This document shows, one piece after another, positions 8,944 to 17,310 of a DNA stretch of 64,000 nt. The notes below the pieces were generated by a model, which saw only the letters and a program-made list of their open reading frames with translations, was not told the DNA's origin and made no database searches. Origin of the DNA: Paucilactobacillus hokkaidonensis JCM 18461 (GTDB lineage: Bacteria; Bacillota; Bacilli; Lactobacillales; Lactobacillaceae); assembly GCF_000829395.1 (NCBI RefSeq), contig NZ_AP014680.1, positions 682,001 to 746,000 on the forward strand. The letters are read 5' to 3'. A program made the translations under genes and the position numbers. Position 1 is the stretch's first letter. Each line of letters opens with the position of its first letter.

Positions 8944-10065
8944 GTGAGTAATTATGATTATTTAGTAGTAGGATCTGGCTTATTTGGTGCTACATTTGCC
9001 TACGAAGCTGCAAAACGTGGTAAGAGAATTAAAGTAATTGAAAAACGTAATCATATTGCAGGAAATATCTATACAAAAGAAGTTGATGGAATTCAAATTC
9101 ATCAATACGGTGCTCACATTTTTCACACGAGCAATAAAGATATTTGGGATTACGTTAATCAATTTGCTGAATTTAATCGTTACACTAATAGTCCGGTAGC
9201 AAATTTTCATGGCGAAATCTACAATATGCCCTTCAATATGAACACTTTTAATAAGATGTGGGGTGTAGTCACACCAGCCGAGGCGCAGGCTAAAATTGAT
9301 AAACAACGTCAGGAAATGGTTGGCAAAGAACCAACTAATCTCGAAGAACAGGCGATTTCGTTAGTTGGTCGTGATATCTATGAAAAATTGGTCAAGGGCT
9401 ATACTGAAAAGCAATGGGGGCAGAAGGCTGTTGACCTACCTGCTTTTATTATTCGCCGCTTACCAGTTCGTTTAACCTATGATAATAATTATTTTAATGA
9501 TACCTTTCAGGGGATCCCAATTGGTGGGTATACACAGATTGTTGATAAAATGTTATCAAATGATTTAATTGATGTTGAAACTGGTGTAGATTTTTTTGAA
9601 CATAAGAATGAGTACTTGAAAAATTACCCGAAGGTTGTTTTTACTGGGATGATTGATCAATTCTTTGATTATCAACTAGGAGAATTAGAATATCGGAGCC
9701 TACGTTTTGAAACTGAGGAAATGAATATTGATAATTACCAAGGAAATGCCGTTGTCAATTATACGGATGCGGAAACACCATATACTCGAGTTATTGAGCA
9801 TAAACAATTTGAATTTGGAAAAAGTGACAAAAATAAAACCATAGTAACCCGTGAGTATCCGCAAACTTGGCATCGTGGGGATGAACCATATTATCCTGTT
9901 AATAACAGCTTGAATAATGGTTTATATAAGCGCTACAATCAGTTAGCGGCGCAGGTGCCAAATGTGATATTTGGTGGTCGCCTTGGGCAATATCGCTATT
10001 ATGATATGCATCAGGTGATTCATGCGGCCTTAACTACTGTTGCAAAGGAATTAAGTGAGAAATAA
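8944..10065 (+). CDS. glf: UDP-galactopyranose mutase
   Basis: A 373-residue flavoenzyme converting UDP-galactopyranose to UDP-galactofuranose. The N-terminal FAD-binding GSGLFGATFAYEAAKRG is followed by HIAGNIYT, YGAHIFHTSNKDIWDY, GYTEKQWG, the RLPVRLTYDNNYFND block and a C-terminal GGRLGQYRYYDMHQVI, all hallmarks of bacterial Glf. The start is GTG 8944, eight bases after AGGAG. The earlier in-frame TTG 8926 precedes that ribosome site and is unlikely. The enzyme gives strong evidence that the polysaccharide from this locus, or another cell-wall glycan, contains galactofuranose. Confidence 0.97.
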   Translation: MSNYDYLVVGSGLFGATFAYEAAKRGKRIKVIEKRNHIAGNIYTKEVDGIQIHQYGAHIFHTSNKDIWDYVNQFAEFNRYTNSPVANFHGEIYNMPFNMNTFNKMWGVVTPAEAQAKIDKQRQEMVGKEPTNLEEQAISLVGRDIYEKLVKGYTEKQWGQKAVDLPAFIIRRLPVRLTYDNNYFNDTFQGIPIGGYTQIVDKMLSNDLIDVETGVDFFEHKNEYLKNYPKVVFTGMIDQFFDYQLGELEYRSLRFETEEMNIDNYQGNAVVNYTDAETPYTRVIEHKQFEFGKSDKNKTIVTREYPQTWHRGDEPYYPVNNSLNNGLYKRYNQLAAQVPNVIFGGRLGQYRYYDMHQVIHAALTTVAKELSEK

Positions 10066-10067
10066 TT

Positions 10068-11489
10068 ATGAAAGTTGTTAAAAATTATCTTTATAATATG
10101 AGCTACCAAATATTGGTACTACTGGCGCCATTAGTAACGGTACCCTATGTAGCTCGTGTTTTAGGATCACACGGTGTTGGGGTTAATTCATATACTAATT
10201 CTTGGATTACTTTTTTTCTTTTGCTTGGTCAAATGGGAATTGCATTGTATGGAAATAGAGAAATTGCCTATCACAGGGATAGTAAAACAGAACGATCTAA
10301 AATTTTTTGGGAAATTGAAATTCTGCAGGCGTTGACAATTACGTTCGCGTATGTAGTTTTTTTAATTTTCCTTTTTAGGTTTAGTCATGCTCAACGGCCC
10401 TATTTTCTTATTCAATCACTTTTAATTATTGCGGGTGGGTTGGATGTGTCATGGTATTTTATGGGAATGGAGGACTTTAAAAAGACTGTTTTACGGAATA
10501 CAGTCATTAAAATTGTGTCCATTGCTCTTATTTTTGCTCTGGTAAAGGGGCCTAATGATTTAGGAAAATATATTCTCTTGTTAGGAATGTCGCAAGTAGT
10601 AGGAAATCTAACTCTCTGGCCTTATTTAAGGGAAAGTATAAGTTCGGTTAAAGTCAGAATTTTGAGACCATTTAGACACTTCTACCCGGCTTTATTATTA
10701 TTTATACCAACTATTACTACTCAGGTTTATCTGGTTGTTAATCGAATTATGTTAGGACGATTGGATAGTATTGTTGCCTCAGGTCAATTTGATTACGCAG
10801 ATAAGATAACAAAACTTGTTCTAGCTATTGTAACTGCTACGGGATCTGTAATGTTACCCCACATAGCACATAAGTTTGCAGACGGTGATGTTCGAGGAAT
10901 TCGTCAAAGTCTGTATAATTCATTTGATTTTGTTAGTTCGTTAGCTGTACCCATGATGTTTGGGTTGGCTGCTATTTCAACGAATTTTGCACCTTGGTTT
11001 CTAGGTAGTGAGTTTGCTCCGACAGCAAAAATTATGTTTATTGAGTCACCCGCTATTGTCTTGATTGCTTGGAGCAATGTCACGGGAACACAGTATCTGA
11101 TGCCCGTTAACCGAGTTAAGGAGTTTACTGCTTCCGTAGCCGTGGGTGCTGGTGTGAATGTTGTTTGTAATTTATTTTTGATTGAGGCGTTCGGGGCTAA
11201 CGGAGCCGCTTTAGCAACTGTTATTTCTGAATTTGTTGTAACTGCAATGCAGGTTTACTTTATTCGAACAACAATTCGACGCAGACAACTTTTTAAATAT
11301 ACTTGGAAGTATTTTGTCAGTGGTTTTGTGATGTTTATAGTTGTATATCGGTTGAATTTGTTAATGCATATGAATGTTACTAATTTAATTATTCAAATTC
11401 TGATAGGGGCTGTTATTTATGCCATTTGTGTTTACTTTACGAATGCTCCGATTGTTTCACAGGCTAAGGGCTTTATTAAGAGAAAATAG
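10068..11489 (+). CDS. Wzx-like repeat-unit flippase (polysaccharide transport family)
   Basis: A 473-residue protein with about 12 to 14 hydrophobic helices, starting KVVKNYLYNMSYQILVLLAPLVTVPYVARVLG, which is the conserved N-terminus of Gram-positive Wzx/RfbX flippases. Charged signatures follow at WYFMGMEDFKKT and near NRIMLGRLDS. It would move undecaprenyl-linked repeat units across the membrane for the polymerase encoded upstream. It starts two bases after glf, so the genes are probably one transcript. Confidence 0.9.
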   Translation: MKVVKNYLYNMSYQILVLLAPLVTVPYVARVLGSHGVGVNSYTNSWITFFLLLGQMGIALYGNREIAYHRDSKTERSKIFWEIEILQALTITFAYVVFLIFLFRFSHAQRPYFLIQSLLIIAGGLDVSWYFMGMEDFKKTVLRNTVIKIVSIALIFALVKGPNDLGKYILLLGMSQVVGNLTLWPYLRESISSVKVRILRPFRHFYPALLLFIPTITTQVYLVVNRIMLGRLDSIVASGQFDYADKITKLVLAIVTATGSVMLPHIAHKFADGDVRGIRQSLYNSFDFVSSLAVPMMFGLAAISTNFAPWFLGSEFAPTAKIMFIESPAIVLIAWSNVTGTQYLMPVNRVKEFTASVAVGAGVNVVCNLFLIEAFGANGAALATVISEFVVTAMQVYFIRTTIRRRQLFKYTWKYFVSGFVMFIVVYRLNLLMHMNVTNLIIQILIGAVIYAICVYFTNAPIVSQAKGFIKRK

Positions 11490-11552
11490 TTTTTGATTAC
11501 AAGGTAAATAGAGCTTTTGTAATGTTAAAGAAATTAAGAGGGTTGTTTTATA

Positions 11553-13079
11553 ATGGTTACACATAATAAAATTGTTTCATTGATCAAATTTTTTTTTGTT
11601 GTTGTCCTGTTTATACTGATTTTGTTAACGTTACAATCTAATCCTTTTTCAAAAATTATGCCGTACCATGATTCATCAATGTTCATATATTTTGGAGAGG
11701 CAATGAATCACGGATTAATTCCGTATATAGATATGTTAGACCATAAGGGACCGGTATTATTTTTTATTAATTTTTTTGCGGTTGCCATTAATCATTTTGC
11801 TTTTGCACATGGTTTATTCTTAGTTGAGTCCATTTTCTTAATTGTAGATTTTTATTTTTTGTATAAAATAGCAAAGATTTTTGTAGACAATGATTATGTT
11901 TTTATTTGTTCTCTTTTTTTTCTAGCGCCAATAATGATAGTTACTTTTGGATATGGAAATTATTCTGAGGAGTATGCTTTAACTTTTATAATTATTGCTT
12001 TATACTTATTCACAAAACTAGTTTATCTAAATATAGATTTAAGTAAAACTAAATATTTTTTGATTGGTTGTTTTGGTGCGTTAACTTTTTTTATCAGACC
12101 CAACATGGTTATGTTATGGGTTGTTTATTGCATTGCACTTGTTGTTATTAATATCCATTTAAGAAACTTTAAAAAGTTATACAAACAAGCCTTTTATATT
12201 TTTTGGGGTGGTGCATTCATTACACTTCTTATATTTTTGTATGGTGTATTTACCGGTTCACTTTGGCAAATGATCAATAGTTCTATTATTTTAAATATAT
12301 CTTATGCGGGATCATCAATTAGTGAAAAAATAGCAACCACGAAATATTTTTTTAAAATGTTGTCATATAATAGATTTGAATTTATTTTAGCATTTTATTT
12401 ATTGTTCTTAGTAATTCGTTTAAGCAGCATGGCCTCAAAATTTAAATTGTATAATGTGTTAACTATAATATTGGCTATTTTAAATTTTATTACTGTAATA
12501 TTATCTGGTAGAGAGTATGCTCATTATTTAATTACTGAGCTTCCATATTTGTTTATTATTTCCTTGTTTGCAATAAATTTCATTTTTGAGAAATTAAATT
12601 CTTTCAGGTTTGAACCGTTGATTGCTGTTTTATTAATGAGTATTGCTATAGTGCCCTTTTATCAGGAAACAAAATTTGCAATAGCTTACGTAAATATAGA
12701 GAATACTGGTAGTGTTAATTTTAAAAATAGCTATTTGAAAATTTCTCGTTACATTGATAAACATAGCAGGACAGATGATGAAATATATGTACACTCAATT
12801 GATGCAAATATTTATTTGCAAAGCAGACGTTTTGCAAATTCGAAGCTGTTTGCTTTGCCTTCATTGGACTATACAAAATATAAAGGCCTGTCTTCTTATT
12901 TTGAAAATAAAATGGAAGATAATCCACCAAAATATATAGTAATGTCGAGCTATGTTTATAATATTGATCATAAAAACAATCAAAGAATGAATAAATTTGT
13001 GTATTGTACAATTAAAGCGCACTATCATGAAATTGAACCTTTTAAACACAATGATTTAATGCTATTTAAGCATAATTGA
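11553..13079 (+). CDS. GT-C fold membrane glycosyltransferase-like protein (GT39/PMT-like)
   Basis: A 508-residue polytopic protein with a first helix at residues 10-30 and then a loop reading MPYHDSSMFIYFGEAMNHG and IPYIDMLDHKGPVLFFINFFAV. An acidic first loop with Y-x-D-x-x-D-H-K-G-P is typical of bacterial GT39/ArnT-like enzymes, which use lipid-linked sugars outside the membrane. About ten further helices follow, then a roughly 110-residue soluble C-terminal domain. AT content is high, like its neighbours. AGGGTTG lies before the ATG. Together with the GtrB-like gene at 1719 it could form a system for adding side sugars. Substrate unknown. Confidence 0.75.
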   Translation: MVTHNKIVSLIKFFFVVVLFILILLTLQSNPFSKIMPYHDSSMFIYFGEAMNHGLIPYIDMLDHKGPVLFFINFFAVAINHFAFAHGLFLVESIFLIVDFYFLYKIAKIFVDNDYVFICSLFFLAPIMIVTFGYGNYSEEYALTFIIIALYLFTKLVYLNIDLSKTKYFLIGCFGALTFFIRPNMVMLWVVYCIALVVINIHLRNFKKLYKQAFYIFWGGAFITLLIFLYGVFTGSLWQMINSSIILNISYAGSSISEKIATTKYFFKMLSYNRFEFILAFYLLFLVIRLSSMASKFKLYNVLTIILAILNFITVILSGREYAHYLITELPYLFIISLFAINFIFEKLNSFRFEPLIAVLLMSIAIVPFYQETKFAIAYVNIENTGSVNFKNSYLKISRYIDKHSRTDDEIYVHSIDANIYLQSRRFANSKLFALPSLDYTKYKGLSSYFENKMEDNPPKYIVMSSYVYNIDHKNNQRMNKFVYCTIKAHYHEIEPFKHNDLMLFKHN

Positions 13080-13492
13080 TTGTATTTCAGTTATAACAGA
13101 AAGTGTGGCCAAACTTATACTGTATTTGATTGCGATGCTTGCAATTGATGTTGATGGATAATTTGTGGCAATGTTTGAAGGTTGTCTGTGTTGTTACAGA
13201 CATTGATATTGACGTTTCTTTTCATTTATAAATTTTTAGATTCTGTGTCGTTGAATGGGAAAATGTTATTTTTAGTTGGTCGAGCATATAAGATGGTGGG
13301 GTGCAGTTAATTGCTCCTATGGATTGTCGACCAGATACTTGTATATATTTATAAATATCATTAATCTAATAATTTAGGCTTGGCAAACTTTAATGGTGTC
13401 CGTTACTTATTTGTTGGGATTACAGTATTGGCTAGGAGCTTATTAGTAAAAAGTAAGCATGATTGTAAATTTTTTTTAGGGAGAGCTACAAA
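13080..13492 (+). other. Non-coding gap between polysaccharide locus and acyltransferase gene
   Basis: About 410 bases with no credible gene on either strand. It is AT-rich like the flanks. It contains a spaced inverted repeat (TGGTCGA near 13277 and TCGACCA near 13327), and a weak promoter candidate starts at TTGGCA 13380. I saw no similarity to a mobile element. It may be the end of the polysaccharide operon and a promoter for the next gene, but no U-tailed terminator is clear. Confidence 0.4.
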
Positions 13493-14530
13493 TTGAGTAA
13501 AAAGAGATTTGTCTATATTGATATAGTGAACATTATTGCAACCTTTTTTGTCTTAGAATTGCACTCTTCGCAAGCATTTTTTTATGTAAAGAGTAGTTCT
13601 TCAATTTATTTACAGACTAAATTAATTCAAATTATTTTTATTCCTGCAGTGTTACTCTTTTTTATGATATCTGGTGCGATGTTATTAGACTATCGTAATC
13701 GTCAATCTACCATAACCTTTTTAAAGAAAAGGTTTTTTCGTGTGGTTATTCCCTTATTTAGTTGGAGTGTCATCTGGTATGTTTTTGATATCTTCTGGGC
13801 TGCTAACCCTGGTCCCATGAGACATCTTGATCCTAGTTTGATCGATTTTATTAAGGGGCTATTCTTAAATAATATTAATAATATTTTTTGGTTTTTCTAT
13901 ATTATCATAGCTCTGTATCTAGTAACACCAATTTTTTCCCAATTAGCGGTTTCAAAAAAATATAATTTATTATTTGCAGTGGTTTGTGTTTATTTTTTTG
14001 TTAATTGCATATTAGTTTTCTTCGTTCAAATTTTTAAAATTAATATTGATTTGGAGAATGTAGTGCAACCGTTAATGAGTTCGTCGTATTTAGGCTATTT
14101 TTTGTTAGGTTATTTAATTCACAAAAACTATTTTAATGTTAAGCAGGAAAATCTATTTATGGTTTTTGGCTTTTTGTCTTTGATGATTGCACTTTTTTTT
14201 GGATTTTACGCTCCTTCTTTAAAAACGACTTCGACTACTGGATTGCTAGTATTTTTGTATTCAGCAGCATTAATGATTTGCATAAAAAGAATATCTGGCA
14301 GAATTATTTTTAGTGAGAAATGGGTTAGGTTGTTGACGCGTATTTCGGCTACAAACCTGGGAGTATATTTAATGCATCCTTTTTTCATAAAACTTTTTGA
14401 CAAGATTTTTTTTATTAATGAAAACAATTGGATTCATATTTATCTTTTCCCTTTTTTAGTTTATATTGTTTGTGTTGGTGTTACTTTGATGGGGAAAAAG
14501 ATACCAATTGTGAAGTATATTTTTCCTTAA
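13493..14530 (+). CDS. Acyltransferase family 3 membrane protein (O-acetyltransferase-like)
   Basis: A 345-residue protein with about ten membrane helices. The N-terminal RFVYIDIVNIIATFFVLELHSSQAFF carries the conserved arginine and histidine of the acyltransferase-3 family (WecH/OafA/IcaC class). Other family pieces are FFMISGAMLLDYR and FFRVVIPLFSWSVIWY. It starts at TTG 13493 with AGGGAGAG seven bases upstream. Family members acetylate or otherwise acylate surface sugars, so it may decorate the polysaccharide of the preceding locus. The acceptor cannot be deduced. Confidence 0.8.
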   Translation: MSKKRFVYIDIVNIIATFFVLELHSSQAFFYVKSSSSIYLQTKLIQIIFIPAVLLFFMISGAMLLDYRNRQSTITFLKKRFFRVVIPLFSWSVIWYVFDIFWAANPGPMRHLDPSLIDFIKGLFLNNINNIFWFFYIIIALYLVTPIFSQLAVSKKYNLLFAVVCVYFFVNCILVFFVQIFKINIDLENVVQPLMSSSYLGYFLLGYLIHKNYFNVKQENLFMVFGFLSLMIALFFGFYAPSLKTTSTTGLLVFLYSAALMICIKRISGRIIFSEKWVRLLTRISATNLGVYLMHPFFIKLFDKIFFINENNWIHIYLFPFLVYIVCVGVTLMGKKIPIVKYIFP

Positions 14531-14598
14531 GTTGAAATGATAAAACGTTTTTTGCTTATATTTATTACAAAAATTACTAGATGAAATGTTATTGCAAT

Positions 14599-14703
14599 GT
14601 AACTGTAACCGTAATGTTTTTCTGCCGTGGTATGATTTGAACTGTTTGAAAGTTTAACTTTTAGTTAATTTATTGAGCACCATGATGAAAGGGTTACAGT
14701 TAC
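14599..14703. promoter_or_regulatory. 12-bp perfect inverted repeat flanking the promoter and leader of the Apf-like gene
   Basis: GTAACTGTAACC at 14599-14610 and its exact reverse complement GGTTACAGTTAC at 14692-14703 bracket the -10 element and the untranslated leader of the secreted protein gene. The left arm is preceded by T, giving tandem TGTAAC hexamers and then CGTAAT (period 6). The right arm covers the bases between the AAAGGG ribosome site and the ATG at 14707. Two outward copies of one operator, or a long-range regulatory structure, are possible. Confidence 0.5.
14628..14636 (+). promoter_or_regulatory. Extended -10 promoter of the Apf-like gene
   Basis: TGGTATGAT (TGn plus TATGAT at 14631-14636) forms an extended -10 element. 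No good -35 is seen 17 bases upstream, where the GTAAC repeats lie. Transcription would start near 14643 and give a leader of about 64 bases. Confidence 0.5.
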
Positions 14704-14706
14704 GCA

Positions 14707-16005
14707 ATGAATAAAAAGAATATTAAAGTTTATAAGTCATGTTTGTTAGCGGGATTTGCATTGGTTTCATTGAGCCTGGCAACTGGTGTTAAAGCGGATC
14801 AGGTTGAAAGCAACAGCTTATCAGTTTCCATCAGTACTAGTAATTTAAATAGTGTCAGTGCACAAAGCAGTGTCTCAAGCAATGTTTCTGCCGCGAGTTC
14901 CTCGGCTGCGCCAGCAAGTGAAAATACTGCGGTATCCGCAAATGAAAATACCAATGAGGACCATTCAGCTAGTTCGGTAACCAATAGTCAACAAGGTGCT
15001 GGCGTAATATCGACTAGTGCCGTGCCTGATAGTACAGCGAATACTAATAGTGGGGTTGCTTCAGCAAGTGAAACAAATCTTGGAGATGTTGACAATGCAG
15101 CTGTCGATGTAGCCAAGAGTGCTGCGGTAGTGAGTTATGAAGCAACGGGGCAAGTACAAAAAGTTACTAGGTCAAGCGCAGTTTCTACTACAGAAGTTGT
15201 AAGTAATGGCTGGAGTGCCAACACTACGGGAACAAAGTATTTTTATAAAGATGGTCAAAAGGCCAACGGGTATTTATATGATGGAAGTAATTGGTATCTG
15301 TTTAAAGATGGTTTGAGACAGTCTGACGTGCAGCAATGGGCTGGTACGTATTATTACTTTGATCACAACACATATCTAAGAGTAGATAATAGTTATGTTA
15401 AATCTAGCTGGGGTGACTGGTACTTATTTGGTAATGACGGCCGCATAACCACTAATGTTCAGCAGTGGGCTGGTACGTATTATTATTTTGATCCCAGTAC
15501 TTATTTAAAAGTCACTAATGCATATAAAAAGTCTAGTTGGGGTGATTGGTACATGTTTGGTAATGATGGCCGCATTGTGACGGGTCTTTGTTACTGGCAG
15601 GGAAGTTACTACTATTTTGATTCTACAAGTTTTTTAAAGAAAACAAATACCTCAGTAAATGGTGATACGTTTAATGCTGATGGAGCAATGATCGATGGAA
15701 TTGTAAAAAATAGTAATTCGACTTACTTTGTTGATCAGCACAATGGTCAAACCGAAACTTACACCAGTTATGTAACGGGTGATGATCTTGCTGCAAAAGA
15801 ATGGATTGCTTCTCACGAGTCAGGTGGGTCTTACACGGCACGTAATGGGGTGTGTTATGGTCGTTATCAGCTTAATGTAAACTATTATTTGAATGGTAAT
15901 TATTCGGTTGTGAATCAGGAAAAGGCGGCTGATGCATATGTTACCAGTCGGTATGGTTCTTGGTTAAATGCTAAAACGTTTTGGTTAGCACATAATTGGT
16001 ATTAA
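14707..16005 (+). CDS. Secreted protein with GW-type glucan-binding repeats and Apf-like C-terminal domain
   Basis: A 432-residue exported protein. Residues 1-31 form a KxYK-type signal peptide ending near VKADQ. About 32-165 are a Ser/Ala/Asn/Val-rich spacer. About 170-330 hold four aromatic repeats (YFYKDGQK, WYLFKDGLRQS, WAGTYYYFD, WGDWYLFGNDGRI) of the cell-wall/glucan-binding type. The last 75 residues (AAKEWIASHESGG, YGRYQLNVNYY, YVTSRYGSWLNAKTFWLAHNWY) match the aggregation-promoting factor C-terminal domain, related to lysozyme-like transglycosylases. The conserved glutamate would be in HESGGS. It has no LPXTG anchor, so binding is probably through the repeats. It lies beside the polysaccharide locus and has its own promoter and terminator. 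The ribosome site AAAGGG is 13 bases before the ATG, longer than usual. Confidence 0.85.
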   Translation: MNKKNIKVYKSCLLAGFALVSLSLATGVKADQVESNSLSVSISTSNLNSVSAQSSVSSNVSAASSSAAPASENTAVSANENTNEDHSASSVTNSQQGAGVISTSAVPDSTANTNSGVASASETNLGDVDNAAVDVAKSAAVVSYEATGQVQKVTRSSAVSTTEVVSNGWSANTTGTKYFYKDGQKANGYLYDGSNWYLFKDGLRQSDVQQWAGTYYYFDHNTYLRVDNSYVKSSWGDWYLFGNDGRITTNVQQWAGTYYYFDPSTYLKVTNAYKKSSWGDWYMFGNDGRIVTGLCYWQGSYYYFDSTSFLKKTNTSVNGDTFNADGAMIDGIVKNSNSTYFVDQHNGQTETYTSYVTGDDLAAKEWIASHESGGSYTARNGVCYGRYQLNVNYYLNGNYSVVNQEKAADAYVTSRYGSWLNAKTFWLAHNWY

Positions 16006-16015
16006 TTGTGTGGGT

Positions 16016-16050
16016 CTTTCATAAATTAACTTTTATGAAGGGCTTTTTTA
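16016..16050 (+). terminator. Rho-independent terminator after the Apf-like gene
   Basis: CTTTCATAAA (16016-16025) pairs with TTTATGAAGG (16032-16041), with one G-U pair and a short loop. A T-rich run follows to 16050. Confidence 0.8.
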
Positions 16051-16149
16051 GATTATAATTAAGGTTATCATTTTTGTGTTGGTTATCAATTAAGTAATGA
16101 TATTTATATATATGGTAACCTAGGAAGTTTTAAAATTGTGAGGAGACAT

Positions 16150-17262
16150 ATGAAGAGAGAACGTTTTGATAATTATAGATTATTATTTTGGACATTAGAG
16201 ATACTTGCACTTGCCTCATTAGTATTTGTATCTACAAAAATTCAGTTTATCTTTAAACCGTTTTTAACATTTATTTCGGTAGTTTTTGTTCCATTAATTA
16301 TTGCAGGCTTCCTTTTCTACATGTTAAATCCACTTGTTAAGGTGATGACAAAGTTAAAGCTGGGGCGGATCAGATTAAATCGTTCCTTTGCAAGTTTATT
16401 AGTGGTTTTGTTGTTAGTCTTAATTGTAATTGGTGGAATTGGTTTTTTAATTCCGCCGGTTGTAAGTGAAATTTCACAATTAGTAAAAAGTTTGCCTGAT
16501 GTTGCTTCAAACATGCAACAAACTTTAACTAACTTGATCAATCATTCTTTTTTGAAGGACATTGATATTAGTACGTATGTTAAAAAGGTTGATTCACAAC
16601 TTGGTAAGTACTCACAGATCTTTTTAGAGGGTTTGTCCAGTAGCATTGGTTCAGTAATTGGTACAATTACTAATTTAACCGTTGTGGCCATCACAGTACC
16701 TGTAATGTTATTTTATATGCTTAAGGATGGGCATAAACTTATTCCAGGTATCCAACGGTTTGTTTCTGTCAAACACGCCGACGAAGTCCAAGGTCTATTA
16801 ACCAGAATGAGCACTACTTTATCATCGTATATTTCTGGTCAAGTGATTGAGTGCTTATTTGTGGGAGTGTTTACCACAATTGGCTATTTTATAATCGGAC
16901 AACCCTTGGCGTTAGTTTTAGGGATTGTTGCTGGTATGGCCAATATTATTCCCTATGTGGGACCGTATATTGGTATTGCACCTGCCTTAGTCGTTTCATT
17001 AACTATGGCTCCAGGGAGAATTATCTGGGTAATTGTCGTTGTTGTGGTAGTCCAGCAAGTAGATGGCAATATTATCTATCCTAATATTATCGGTAAATCG
17101 CTGAAAATCCATCCACTGACAATCATCGTATTATTATTAGCGGCAGGGCATATTGCAGGTATTGCTGGAATGATTTTGTGCATTCCGTTTTATGCAGTTG
17201 TTCGTACTATGGTGCAATATTTTTGGAGTATATATCAGCTTAGTCGTGAAGAAAATAAATAA
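16150..17262 (+). CDS. AI-2E family transporter (UPF0118/PerM)
   Basis: A 370-residue membrane protein of the AI-2E/PerM family. A pair of N-terminal helices (about 10-60) is followed by a third helix, an amphipathic region (QLVKSLPDVASNMQQTLTNL) and a cluster of C-terminal helices with the family blocks GYFIIGQPLALVLGIVAGMANIIPYVGPYIG and QQVDGNIIYPNIIGKSLKIHP. I chose ATG 16150, which has AGGAG at 16141-16145. GTG 16138 would place that site inside the gene. Members transport autoinducer-2, ions or other solutes, so the substrate is not predictable. The gene ends in a strong bidirectional terminator shared with the convergent LCP gene. Confidence 0.88.
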   Translation: MKRERFDNYRLLFWTLEILALASLVFVSTKIQFIFKPFLTFISVVFVPLIIAGFLFYMLNPLVKVMTKLKLGRIRLNRSFASLLVVLLLVLIVIGGIGFLIPPVVSEISQLVKSLPDVASNMQQTLTNLINHSFLKDIDISTYVKKVDSQLGKYSQIFLEGLSSSIGSVIGTITNLTVVAITVPVMLFYMLKDGHKLIPGIQRFVSVKHADEVQGLLTRMSTTLSSYISGQVIECLFVGVFTTIGYFIIGQPLALVLGIVAGMANIIPYVGPYIGIAPALVVSLTMAPGRIIWVIVVVVVVQQVDGNIIYPNIIGKSLKIHPLTIIVLLLAAGHIAGIAGMILCIPFYAVVRTMVQYFWSIYQLSREENK

Positions 17263-17295
17263 CAAAAAAGGAAGCCAGCGGCTTCCTTTTTTGTT
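17261..17295. terminator. Bidirectional terminator between convergent genes
   Basis: A 16-bp perfect stem (AACAAAAAAGGAAGCC at 17261-17276 with its complement at 17280-17295) closes on a 3-base loop. A and T runs sit at both ends, so it can serve the permease gene on plus and the LCP gene on minus. Confidence 0.92.
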
Positions 17296-17310
17296 GAATA
17301 TTGGTCGACT

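Noticed and set aside
12721-13049. Several overlapping minus- and plus-strand frames at the end of the GT-C-like gene
   Set aside because: Shadows of the real gene at 11553-13079 in AT-rich sequence; no ribosome sites.
14599-14609. WalR box upstream of the Apf-like gene
   Set aside because: WalR sites need TGTWAH repeats 11 bases apart; here the period is 6, so I call it only an unexplained repeat.
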